A stretch of DNA of 29,409 bases, taken from positions 1 through 29,409 of the IMG/VR virus record IMGVR_UViG_3300028548_003903, one strand, 5' to 3'. The DNA comes from a virus. The notes under the pieces were generated by a model. It was given only the letters and a program-made list of their open reading frames with translations, did not search any database and was not told the DNA's origin. Below, piece by piece: positions 5,909 to 12,979 of this stretch (its first letter is position 1; each line of letters begins with the position of its first letter). The position numbers were made by a program, and so were the translations under genes.

Positions 5909-8719
5909 CTAGAGCTTACGCCACTTCTCTATATTCAACTTCCTGAAGCCTTTTCTTATTTTGCCTTTTAGAAGATACCAGTCGCCAATCTTCCCATCTT
6001 CAACTATTGGCTTGCCCAGCTTGTTATACTTGAATCTGTCTATCCCTGCGAGGATTGGGCCAGTGTCATCTTCGAACTTCATATTTAACCAGAGATTGTT
6101 GTTCTCAGCTCTGCGACCTCCTCGCTTGGCTAAGTTTACAGCCTCATTCAAGTCTCTGAGGTTCTTCTCAACTAATTTACCGAAAACCACAAATTCTCCT
6201 GGAGTGTCGGATTCAAGCAAGTTAATGTCTGATATTGGTGTTTTTATATTATGAGCCTCTGGATTCTGTTTCATGTGGCCAAATCTCCGCTCACACTCAA
6301 ATATATCGTCATATGGTGTTTCTCCCTCGTCTAGGAGCTTTTCTTGCCTAGGAGTCAGGGGCTGGTGCAGATCTCTGCGATTGGCTATGTCTTCAGCCAG
6401 CTTTGGCCCAACACCTTTTATTCCGATGAGGCCACCTATAAGTTCACCATCTTGCACAGACCAGTTCAGCTTCGACTTGAATTTGTCATAAGGCTTGTAT
6501 CCGAGGCCTTCTCTAACAACCTCCCGCAAAAGTTTAATGCCTTGGTCTTCGTCCTTAACATTGCGCAAACATGCAGCAGCAAACTCTAAAGGAAAGCGAC
6601 TTTTTAAAACACAGCACCAATAGCTGACCATCCCATAGGCAATTGCATGGCTCCGATTGAACGCCCATGATCCCATTGTGTTGATGTTCTTCCAGATCTT
6701 GATTGACTCGTCTTCTGGTATTCCTTGCTCTTCAGCACCAACCTTAAACTTTTGCCAATACTGGTCAAAGAACTCTTCGCCTAAAGATTTGCTCATTGCC
6801 TTGCGTAACTGGGAAACATCCTCCCAACTCAGCTTGCCCACATCACGAGCGATTGTCATAACCTGCTCTTGGTAAACGACAACGCCCAATGTGACTTTGG
6901 TTATCTCTTCAGCAAGGGGATGGAGATACGTTACAGGCTCTGTTCCGATCTTCCTTTGGATGTACTTAGTTGTGCCGCCTGAAGTTAATGGTCCAGGACG
7001 AGCTAGTGCTGTTATGGAGGCAATATCCTCGAAACTGCTGACTTTCATCTGCTTGGTTAAGGACTGCAAAGCATATCCTTCAAACTGGAAAATGCCTGCG
7101 GTCTTCTCATCGTTTAAGATATCAAAGGCTTGCTTGTCTTCAAGAGGGAAATTTATCAGATATTCTTTTTCCCAGCCAACTTGCTCTACAACATCATTAA
7201 GAACAGAAAGTGTCCTCAGCCCTAAAGCATCGATCTTCAAAAGGTTCAAGGCTTCAGCATCGTGCTTGTCTATTTGGGCAGCACCATTCTGGGAGCTGAC
7301 AGAGCAATAGTTGCTGACAGGCTCTTCTGTTACAATTATACCAGCGGCATGGACACCTGTGTGACGAGCATGGTTCTCCATTTTCTCCGCAATCTTCATC
7401 TGCGGATACTTAGCTAGAACTTGCTTGCCTATATCTAGGTCATTGAACGTATCCATAATGCACATAGCAGAGCGAGCGTCTCCACCACTCCTTTCGATTA
7501 TTGCGCCTTTGAGATCATTAACTTCCCAAGCTGGTATTCCGAGCTCTTTGGCAACTTCGGTTATTGTGCTCTTGGCTTTATACCTGCTCACTGTTCCTAG
7601 GTGAGCAACCTTCTCTGCCCCATACTTATCTCTCAAATATTGGAACACCATTTCTCTGCGGTCGTCTTGGAAGTCAATATCAATATCGGGCAAGTCAGCA
7701 CGGGTGATATCGATGAATCTTTCGAACAGCAGGTCGAACTTTATAGGATCAACATCCGTTATCCCTGTGAGGTAACAAACCAACGAACCAGCTGAAGATC
7801 CACGCGCTGGGCCAACAAACATATGCTTCTTTGCGTAGTTTATCATATCTGCGATAACATAGAAATAATCTTCAAACTTCTTGCTTGCGATCATTTCAAT
7901 TTCTCTTTTTAAACGATCACTGTAAACAGAGTCATTCAGATCAATACCTCTTGATGGAGCCGCATCTATGCACATCTGCTCTAGGCTTTTGTCTGGGGAG
8001 AAAGATATCATCTGCGCAACAGGCAAATCAGCATTGCACATGTCTGCTATTTTATAGGTGTTTTGTATTGCCTCATCAGGAAGCCAAGGGATGCAATCTA
8101 ACATTTCGTGTTCGTTCAAGAGGTGCATTGGTGAAGTGCGCTCTGTCCTATTCATACCAACAAGAACTTCATAGGCCTTCCTGTCCGAAACTTTAGGATA
8201 ATAATTGTCTGAGGTGGCGACAGGCTTGAAGCCTTTCTTCTCGCAGAAGTCTAGAGCCTTCTTAGAACTCATCGGGTTGATCTCAATGTAAAGATCGTCT
8301 TTTCTGGTCAAAGGAAGAAGTCCCCACTCTGGATGGGTGCCACTCAAAATTATTACATTTTCAGAGACGTCAAACAAATCTGAATAGCTCATCCTCGGAT
8401 AGTAATAGAAATTCTCCTTGGATGAGCTTCTGGTGACCATAGCATATATCTCAGAAAGTCCTGCATTGTTCTTAGCAATGAAAGCCATCATGTTTGCAGC
8501 TTGTTTGGTTCTGTCTGTTGAGTCGATAACAACAGCAATCTCAGCTCCGAATATAGCCTTCTTCCCAGCCTTCTTACAGGCCTTGCTAAAAGGCACATGC
8601 CCCCATGTTCCTGAGTCTGCGATCCCCATAGCATCTTCGCCATCATCTTGTATTATGTTAGCGATTGGGCCATAGGCTTTGCGGAAAGAATATTCGGTTC
8701 TGGTTCTGAGGTGAAGCAT
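5909..8719 (-). CDS. dnaE: C-family DNA polymerase (DnaE-like, Pol III alpha)
   Basis: A 936-residue replicative polymerase, shorter than bacterial DnaE (about 1160). Domains in order: PHP (1-240), where the first metal-binding motif is degenerate (HLRTRTEYS, residues 3-11, instead of HxHxxYS); the palm/thumb core with GPARGSSAGSLVCYLTG (303-319), PDIDIDF with catalytic Asp345 and Asp347, and LLKIDALGLRTL with Asp497; the fingers with GVVVYQEQVM and FNRSHAIAYGM; a helix-hairpin-helix (GLIGIKGVGPKLAEDIA); and a short C-terminal OB-like part. It would copy the phage genome. The dnaQ-like proofreading exonuclease lies just upstream, separated only by a 19-codon gene whose stop overlaps this start (TAATG). 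No strong ribosome binding site precedes ATG 8719, which points to coupling. The PHP is probably inactive as a nuclease. No sliding clamp gene is visible here. Confidence 0.95.
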   Translation of the reverse strand: MLHLRTRTEYSFRKAYGPIANIIQDDGEDAMGIADSGTWGHVPFSKACKKAGKKAIFGAEIAVVIDSTDRTKQAANMMAFIAKNNAGLSEIYAMVTRSSSKENFYYYPRMSYSDLFDVSENVIILSGTHPEWGLLPLTRKDDLYIEINPMSSKKALDFCEKKGFKPVATSDNYYPKVSDRKAYEVLVGMNRTERTSPMHLLNEHEMLDCIPWLPDEAIQNTYKIADMCNADLPVAQMISFSPDKSLEQMCIDAAPSRGIDLNDSVYSDRLKREIEMIASKKFEDYFYVIADMINYAKKHMFVGPARGSSAGSLVCYLTGITDVDPIKFDLLFERFIDITRADLPDIDIDFQDDRREMVFQYLRDKYGAEKVAHLGTVSRYKAKSTITEVAKELGIPAWEVNDLKGAIIERSGGDARSAMCIMDTFNDLDIGKQVLAKYPQMKIAEKMENHARHTGVHAAGIIVTEEPVSNYCSVSSQNGAAQIDKHDAEALNLLKIDALGLRTLSVLNDVVEQVGWEKEYLINFPLEDKQAFDILNDEKTAGIFQFEGYALQSLTKQMKVSSFEDIASITALARPGPLTSGGTTKYIQRKIGTEPVTYLHPLAEEITKVTLGVVVYQEQVMTIARDVGKLSWEDVSQLRKAMSKSLGEEFFDQYWQKFKVGAEEQGIPEDESIKIWKNINTMGSWAFNRSHAIAYGMVSYWCCVLKSRFPLEFAAACLRNVKDEDQGIKLLREVVREGLGYKPYDKFKSKLNWSVQDGELIGGLIGIKGVGPKLAEDIANRRDLHQPLTPRQEKLLDEGETPYDDIFECERRFGHMKQNPEAHNIKTPISDINLLESDTPGEFVVFGKLVEKNLRDLNEAVNLAKRGGRRAENNNLWLNMKFEDDTGPILAGIDRFKYNKLGKPIVEDGKIGDWYLLKGKIRKGFRKLNIEKWRKL

Positions 8720-8778
8720 TACATCACCATCGCAATGATAACATAGCTCACTACAAAACCTACAAGTGCAATTGTCAT
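8719..8778 (-). CDS. 19-residue hydrophobic micro-peptide between dnaQ and dnaE
   Basis: MTIALVGFVVSYVIIAMVM: one uninterrupted hydrophobic segment, long enough to cross a membrane. ATG 8778 shares a base with the stop of the exonuclease gene (TAATG) and follows AGGAG by seven bases, a strong site. Its TAA shares a base with the ATG of the polymerase gene. It may encode a small membrane peptide, or serve mainly to couple translation of the two replication genes; the hydrophobic content favours a real product. Confidence 0.55.
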   Translation of the reverse strand: MTIALVGFVVSYVIIAMVM

Positions 8779-9329
8779 TACAGTTCTCCTCTGTCTATGT
8801 ACCAGTCAACAATTCTAGCTGTTGCCTCTACATCGTTTATTGATCGGTGGGCACCATCTATCTTCTCATCGAAAAGCTCTTCATAGATGTCCCCAAGCTT
8901 GCGCATCTTGCCCCAGACCTTTTGGCCTATTTCAACTGTGCAGATATGGTTTGGTGGCCAAGGGAACTTAGTCATCTTGTCCAGCCTTTCCAATTCGAAC
9001 CTCAGCACCTTCCTATCAAAAGGCAAGTTGTGCGCGACAAGGTCTCTTTCCCCTAGGAAGAAGTCAGTCAGCTGTTCAATTTTAGTTATGAATGGCTTCT
9101 CGTCCTTCAACATCTCGTCTGTGATACCTGTGATCTTTATTATCTTTGGGTCGAGCAGGTGTCCTGGATTGCAGAAGAATTCTAGCCTTGCTTCTTCGCG
9201 CATCTCTCCCTTGCCGATAAGATCATCATTATACTTTATGGCACCGAACTCAATGATCCTCGGCTGAAGGTCTAAGTCTGAGCCCTCAGCCTTGGGAAGT
9301 CCTGTTGTTTCAAGATCAAATACTATCAT
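8778..9329 (-). CDS. dnaQ: DnaQ-like 3'-5' exonuclease (DEDDh)
   Basis: A 183-residue protein with all three Exo motifs of the DEDDh family: FDLETTG (Asp5, Glu7), AHNLPFD (Asp105) and GAHRSINDVEAT (His161, Asp166). TGITDEML is the usual mid-domain segment. The family includes the epsilon proofreading subunit of Pol III. Sitting two genes before a DnaE-like polymerase that lacks an exonuclease of its own, it is very likely the proofreading subunit. Its start at 9329 overlaps the end of the VOC gene by 14 bases. The length equals the catalytic domain alone; the epsilon C-terminal tail that binds the alpha subunit is absent, so contact with the polymerase must be made differently. Confidence 0.93.
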   Translation of the reverse strand: MIVFDLETTGLPKAEGSDLDLQPRIIEFGAIKYNDDLIGKGEMREEARLEFFCNPGHLLDPKIIKITGITDEMLKDEKPFITKIEQLTDFFLGERDLVAHNLPFDRKVLRFELERLDKMTKFPWPPNHICTVEIGQKVWGKMRKLGDIYEELFDEKIDGAHRSINDVEATARIVDWYIDRGEL

Positions 9330-9807
9330 CTTTGTTTATCCTGACAATGAATTTCAGATCCACTCCTAGTATATCCTTGGTGTCAAAAATAACATAGTTG
9401 TAAGATCTCTTGCCTGCTATAACAGGATTAGTGTGCGACTCAGTCATAACTTCCTGCGCAACTGGAATCCCACGGAACTCAAAGAAAACTCTCCACTTGA
9501 TAAGGTCTTCCGCAGAACAATGCATACCTAAATGGCTGACTGTGTTTCTGCGTAATGTAAGGGAGTGGTCTCTGTCGTCAATCCAGTTGGGCCCAGAGGT
9601 ATAGTCCAGGATCTCAAACTCATTGCCTGAAAACATATCATAGTTAAAAGACAGGTTGGCTTCATTAGTGCCTCGCTCTCCAAAAACATTACCACTGGCA
9701 ACAACATGATCTTCAGACCATTCAGTTGCTCCGATCTCAGACAGGAGCTTTTTAGCTGCAACAGGATCTTTAGGGACGATTGCTATTTGTTCGATTGTGA
9801 ATTTCAT
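9316..9807 (-). CDS. VOC superfamily (glyoxalase/dioxygenase fold) protein
   Basis: A 163-residue protein. ATG 9807 is preferred over an in-frame ATG at 9819 because GGAG lies six bases before it and the upstream gene ends between the two. The layout shows two beta-alpha-beta-beta-beta units of the vicinal oxygen chelate fold: IEQIAIVPKDPVAAKKLLSE then FEILDY, and SHLGMHCSAEDLIKWRVFFE then SYNYVIFDTKDILGVDLKFI. His and Glu residues at the expected strand positions (FEILDY; SHLGMH) could bind a metal. The family includes glyoxalases, extradiol dioxygenases and drug-resistance proteins, so the substrate cannot be told. Directly after an SDR gene, it may act in a small host-metabolism or nucleotide-related pathway; this is inference. 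Confidence 0.7.
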   Translation of the reverse strand: MKFTIEQIAIVPKDPVAAKKLLSEIGATEWSEDHVVASGNVFGERGTNEANLSFNYDMFSGNEFEILDYTSGPNWIDDRDHSLTLRRNTVSHLGMHCSAEDLIKWRVFFEFRGIPVAQEVMTESHTNPVIAGKRSYNYVIFDTKDILGVDLKFIVRINKDDSI

Positions 9808-9808
9808 T

Positions 9809-10501
9809 TTAAGCTCCATATGGTAGGATGCATCCAGTCAAGTATTTGTGATGCTGTTTTGATTGAAGTAAATATCCGATGAATTCTGCTAACTGATTGG
9901 GAGGAGTTTCTTCACCTGTCAGCAATCCATTCAGTTGGTACTTTTGGGCATACTCTTTTGTCCATCCACGGGTTGCCACAACTTGCTCGTCAATGGCATC
10001 GCTCATACCTGTGCCAGACAGTTTGTTGGGGGCTATACCGAAAACAGTAATGTCGTGTTTCTTGGTGAGCTCTCTGGCTAACTGTAGAGTCATGATGTGG
10101 GCTGCAGCTTTAGAAGCATTGTAAGCCAAAGAGCAAGTCATGGGCATGTGGGCTGCATTGCTTACAATATTTACAATTGTGCCTTTATTTTTAGACAACA
10201 TAGGCAAACAGGCTCTAGACATCATGTAGATGCCTTTGGCGTTTGTGTCCATTACTTTGTCCCAGTCTTCTTCTTCGAAGTCTTCCAGCCAGTTGATTAC
10301 ATTCACCCCAGCATTATTTATCAATATGTCGATATCTGGGATGGTGCGTTCACCTCCATCGCTATCAACAAAAGTTGGGTTGCGCACATCCCCACCACTA
10401 TTAATATCGAAGCCATAAACTGTGTGGCCTTCCTTGCGAAGAGTTTCTGTGAGAGCCAAGCCCAAGCCTTTGCCAGAGCCTGTGATTAAAATTTTACTCA
10501 T
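9809..10501 (-). CDS. Short-chain dehydrogenase/reductase (SDR)
   Basis: A 230-residue classical SDR. TGSGKGLG (residues 8-14) is the glycine-rich NAD(P) loop, NNAG (62-65) the structural motif, Ser114 in IVSNAA and YNASK (Tyr127, Lys131) the catalytic set. Residue Asp32 at the end of beta2 (YGFDIN) suggests NAD rather than NADP. The segment between beta2 and NNAG is short compared with host enzymes. The start overlaps the previous stop (ATGA) and has GGAG upstream; the VOC gene follows. The substrate is unknown; SDRs reduce or oxidise sugars, acyl chains and many others. In a phage it is an auxiliary metabolic gene candidate, possibly for a nucleotide sugar or a DNA-base modification. Confidence 0.9.
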   Translation of the reverse strand: MSKILITGSGKGLGLALTETLRKEGHTVYGFDINSGGDVRNPTFVDSDGGERTIPDIDILINNAGVNVINWLEDFEEEDWDKVMDTNAKGIYMMSRACLPMLSKNKGTIVNIVSNAAHMPMTCSLAYNASKAAAHIMTLQLARELTKKHDITVFGIAPNKLSGTGMSDAIDEQVVATRGWTKEYAQKYQLNGLLTGEETPPNQLAEFIGYLLQSKQHHKYLTGCILPYGA

Positions 10502-10809
10502 TTCTTTTCCTCCTTTATTAGTGATTCAACCATCGCAGCATAGACTGCTGCATCGTGGATGCTGTCTTTGTGTTGAAGCTCGCTGTTTGCGAACCTTGTT
10601 ATCTTGACAATCATAAGCTCGAAAAGGTGCCAGACATTGTAATCCGAAACAGTGTTGAGCTGGATACCTTTAGGGAAAAGGCTTATCATGACCTCCCCCA
10701 CAGTCTTGTAGTTGTCGCCATAAACTTTATTGCGCTCTCGGAAAGTGTCAGCCATCTCTTCTAATATTTTGGCCGCATCTTTTTCGCCTGTGGGGTGGCG
10801 TTCATTCAT
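10498..10809 (-). CDS. DUF6378-like small helical protein
   Basis: A 103-residue protein. ATG 10809 follows AGGAAGGGA, so the longer in-frame reading upstream is rejected; that DNA encodes another gene in a different frame. Landmarks are FRERNKVYGDNY (residues about 24-35), then a helix ELMIVKITRFAN and a final DSIHDAAVYAAMVESLI. This R..YGD...K..R....D...DAA.Y pattern is what I know as DUF6378 in phages. It is a compact helical domain that resembles MazG-type nucleotide hydrolases, but the metal-binding EExxE is absent, so enzymatic activity is uncertain. It overlaps the SDR start (ATGA) and the preceding 57-residue gene by 8 bases. Confidence 0.75.
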   Translation of the reverse strand: MNERHPTGEKDAAKILEEMADTFRERNKVYGDNYKTVGEVMISLFPKGIQLNTVSDYNVWHLFELMIVKITRFANSELQHKDSIHDAAVYAAMVESLIKEEKK

Positions 10810-10975
10810 TTTCGTCCCTTCCTTTTTCATATGATTCTCGGAGATCTTTTTCATAGTTGGTGGCCTTGTCGAAAAGGCTTTCAAGGTCTCTTCTGATGAA
10901 AGTATTGAGGTCGAAAAGCCTTGCAATCTTTTGGCCATCGAGCTCAATATCATTGCCTCTAATTTTAAGATCCAT
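10802..10975 (-). CDS. Small 57-residue charged protein, unknown function
   Basis: ATG 10975 follows an AGGAGAGGAAG ribosome binding site and lies inside the 3' end of the coiled-coil gene; the TGA at 10802-10804 overlaps the DUF6378-like start. The product starts MDLKIRGNDIELDGQKIARL, suggestive of a short beta hairpin and a helix, and ends with a long charged helix (DLESLFDKATNYEKDLRE). Good composition, ribosome binding site and overlaps on both sides support it. No family recognised; a DNA-binding or adaptor protein is conceivable. Confidence 0.75.
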   Translation of the reverse strand: MDLKIRGNDIELDGQKIARLFDLNTFIRRDLESLFDKATNYEKDLRESYEKGRDENE

Positions 10976-11150
10976 CTTCCTCTCCTCTCATCCATTTAAT
11001 GTCCTTGGCTAAGAGAAGCTTTTCACTTGTTACTTTTTCAAGAGCTTGGGTAAGCCTTGCAACCTCAGTGCGTTGCTTTGCGATCTTACTTCTCAAAGCA
11101 TCGTTCTCAAGCTGAGCATTCAAGATCCCATCAACAGTCCACTTAGCCAT
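10965..11150 (-). CDS. Small coiled-coil protein
   Basis: A 61-residue protein from ATG 11150, which shares one base with the stop of the phosphatase gene (TAATG). An in-frame upstream ATG (11201) would add an arginine-rich stretch read from that gene and is rejected. Nearly the whole protein forms a heptad-rich helix: LENDALRSKIAKQRTEVARL then QALEKVTSEKLLLAKD, so a parallel dimer or a coil with a partner is likely. Function unknown. The end overlaps the next small gene by 11 bases. Confidence 0.7.
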   Translation of the reverse strand: MAKWTVDGILNAQLENDALRSKIAKQRTEVARLTQALEKVTSEKLLLAKDIKWMRGEEDGS

Positions 11151-11584
11151 TAGAAGTCTCCTGGAGCGACTTGCAGGCAAGTTAAGCCTTCGCCTCTCCA
11201 CATATCAACAACAGACTTTCGGTCTTCTAAAACGAACCAAACATCTTTGTAGTCTATGTGCTTTTCGAGAAGCTTCTGCTTGCAGACTGGATCAGGGGAC
11301 TGATCCCACCTTGGCCTCATGAGCAACTCGTCATAAGGCACATCGTTCATCTCCAGCCACTTTTCAGTATCTGCTCGGCAACCTGCATCTCGAGCAGTCA
11401 TGATAACAACTTTAGTTTCTTCGTCATGAAGCATTCTTATTATGTTGCAAATGTTCTCGATGGGCTTGTCGTTTATGCCTGCCTTGTTAAAAGCATCGTA
11501 ATCCTTCTTCTTGTAAAGAGAGATGCGGTGGCCATAATCGGAAAGTGTCCCATCAAGGTCTGCTATGATTAAACGTATGCCCAT
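11150..11584 (-). CDS. HAD-superfamily phosphatase like the phosphatase domain of T4 polynucleotide kinase (PseT)
   Basis: A 144-residue protein; ATG 11584 is chosen because GGAGG lies seven to eight bases upstream, and an earlier ATG (11608) is rejected. HAD motif I DLDGTLSD (Asp9, Asp11), motif II MTARD (Thr63), Lys103 region, and motif IV VLEDRKSVVDMWR (Glu120, Asp121). The ending (EDR..VV.MWR..GL.CLQVA.GDF) closely matches my memory of the C-terminal end of T4 PseT, a 3'-phosphatase for DNA and RNA ends. The kinase domain of PseT is absent. It would repair 3'-phosphate ends to 3'-OH for ligation or priming, or work on nucleotides. It overlaps the upstream gene by 16 bases. Confidence 0.82.
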   Translation of the reverse strand: MGIRLIIADLDGTLSDYGHRISLYKKKDYDAFNKAGINDKPIENICNIIRMLHDEETKVVIMTARDAGCRADTEKWLEMNDVPYDELLMRPRWDQSPDPVCKQKLLEKHIDYKDVWFVLEDRKSVVDMWRGEGLTCLQVAPGDF

Positions 11585-12054
11585 GTTGGAGCCTCCGTGT
11601 AGTTCCACTTGGCAAAGCCTAGTTTCTCGTTGATGTAATAATCGTGATAGGCCTTAACAGTGTCGTCACCTTTATACTGATCTGGCATGCATTGAGGTGG
11701 TTCTGTGAAGCTCTTGTCCAATGAAATATACAAAGGCAACTTCCTTAAAGGCTCAAGGAGCTTCTCGGTGCTGTGGGTCTTTCTGTACCTGACCTCAAAC
11801 TGCTCGCAAAGACTTACCAGCAGATAGAAGCTGTACAGATAATTATCAGCACACTCTCTTACCCAAACAGAACATGGGTGGTGCTGGAAGGCAGTTTTGT
11901 AAAGGCCAGCTTTGTCGGCTGCCTCGTCACCATCAAGAATTCTCTGTGCTGTACAAAGAAGCTGTGCTGTTTCGAGTATCATTTTGACACAGTGCTTATC
12001 GCAATGCATCTCTGCACAGACCCGTGGGTCTGGGTCTAAGTAAAAAATATTCAT
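11569..12054 (-). CDS. Conserved phage protein beginning MNIFYLD, unknown function
   Basis: A 161-residue protein from ATG 12054, with AGAAAGGA seven bases upstream. Conserved-looking features: MNIFYLDPDP; AEMHCDKHCVKMILETAQLL (two His and two Cys in a helix); HHPCSVWVRECADNYLY; PPQCMPDQYKGDD; and a closing KWNYTEAPTW. I recall this as a widespread marine-phage family; some entries are labelled pyrimidine-dimer glycosylase, but I cannot confirm that from the sequence. The His/Cys-rich helix could bind metal. It precedes the PseT-like phosphatase with a 16-base overlap, which fits a DNA-repair or end-processing setting (inference). Confidence 0.7.
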   Translation of the reverse strand: MNIFYLDPDPRVCAEMHCDKHCVKMILETAQLLCTAQRILDGDEAADKAGLYKTAFQHHPCSVWVRECADNYLYSFYLLVSLCEQFEVRYRKTHSTEKLLEPLRKLPLYISLDKSFTEPPQCMPDQYKGDDTVKAYHDYYINEKLGFAKWNYTEAPTWAYV

Positions 12055-12086
12055 TCTAGTTCCTTTCTCAATATCAGAATTGTATA

Positions 12087-12326
12087 TTATTTCTGCAAAA
12101 ATGGAAACCGCTTTTTAATTCTTTTCCATATGGTATCGATCCTTTTAGATGCTTGTTCGACCTTTTCATATTCGACTTTTACAGACGGCTTTCTTTTTTC
12201 GAGAATGTAAGTAATGGCTTGTGCCTTTACTTTTAACTCTCCAGCAATTTTATGCTTGGGCCAGTGGTCTTTCATTGAATGAACTTTGTCGACAAACTCC
12301 TGATTGTACTTTTGCTTGCGTCCCAT
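12087..12326 (-). CDS. Small helix-turn-helix DNA-binding protein candidate
   Basis: A 79-residue basic protein from ATG 12326, which follows AGGAG at seven bases. KYNQEFVDKVHSMKDHWPKH, then KIAGELKVKAQAITYILEKR, has the pattern of a homeodomain-like or resolvase-like helix-turn-helix: a first helix, a turn, and a recognition helix (KAQAITYIL). The C-terminal 30 residues are a basic helix ending in RIKKRFPFLQK. It sits between the ThyX and MNIFYLD genes and may be a transcription regulator of the middle block; its DNA target is unknown. Confidence 0.65.
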   Translation of the reverse strand: MGRKQKYNQEFVDKVHSMKDHWPKHKIAGELKVKAQAITYILEKRKPSVKVEYEKVEQASKRIDTIWKRIKKRFPFLQK

Positions 12327-12334
12327 TTTATCTC

Positions 12335-12979
12335 CTATGGATTAAGTGATTTGCTCATTGATGGTGCAGCCCACTCAGTTGGTGTTAAGAAAGGTTCTGC
12401 CCATGGGTGCACTCGGACAATCTCAGCAACCATCAATTTAAACACTTGCTGGTATTCACCTTGGGCACGTGGGCTCAGGCGTGATTTAGCCATCTCACTC
12501 AATGTTCGCAGATTGAACTTGGCTACGATATTGGTGTGGATGTTTGTTGGGAGGATGCCACGTGCATCTTCTGCTGGGACTAGATCTCTCAGCTTTTGAT
12601 ATGCGTCGGCAATATCAGTCATTGCCTTGTCATATGCCTCCAGAGCTTCTGGGTTGTTCTCAATGCGGTCTGGGGTGTAATAGCTGAACCCAAACATATC
12701 GACTGTGCGCTGGGACTGCTGGGCATATGAAGCTTGGCGCGTCCTTACGAACTGGTGGGTGAACCCACGGCTGACGTCACGCACATTAAATGTGTAGTCA
12801 ATGAACTCCCAAGATGAGCGGATTGTTTGGAGCATGTAATCAAGCTCTTTCTGCTTGGCGTCCTCTGGCCAAGAAGCAATCTGTTTGTAAGCATCCTCGT
12901 CATCCATTAGGCGAGTGTTCTTTGTGAACAACAGCAAGTCTACTGCGTCCGAGGTGTAATTTACCAATTCTACTTTCAT
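12335..12979 (-). CDS. thyX: FAD-dependent thymidylate synthase, variant motif
   Basis: A 214-residue ThyX. ATG 12979 follows an AGAAAGGAG site and overlaps the stop of the FAD oxidoreductase (ATGA). The signature RHRxxSxNExSxR is present with the right spacing but altered: Arg79-Thr80-Arg81, Ser84, Ala86, Gln87, Ser89, Arg91, so His, Asn and Glu are replaced. Around it, FTHQFVRTRQASYAQQSQRT reads as a standard ThyX helix, and TNIHTNIVAKFNLRTLSEM corresponds to the usual second motif. The family makes dTMP from dUMP using FAD and methylene-tetrahydrofolate. The altered motif is, from memory, found in other phage ThyX proteins. It may still be active, or modify another base; this cannot be told. 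Confidence 0.9.
   Translation of the reverse strand: MKVELVNYTSDAVDLLLFTKNTRLMDDEDAYKQIASWPEDAKQKELDYMLQTIRSSWEFIDYTFNVRDVSRGFTHQFVRTRQASYAQQSQRTVDMFGFSYYTPDRIENNPEALEAYDKAMTDIADAYQKLRDLVPAEDARGILPTNIHTNIVAKFNLRTLSEMAKSRLSPRAQGEYQQVFKLMVAEIVRVHPWAEPFLTPTEWAAPSMSKSLNP

Noticed and set aside
10810-10995. Long N-terminal extension of the DUF6378-like protein
   Set aside because: A 57-residue gene with its own ribosome binding site fills this stretch in a different frame; the shorter start has a strong ribosome binding site.
11569-12054. Pyrimidine-dimer DNA glycosylase (DenV)
   Set aside because: I recall this label on similar proteins, but I cannot see the known N-terminal Thr and helical pattern of T4 endonuclease V, so no name was given.
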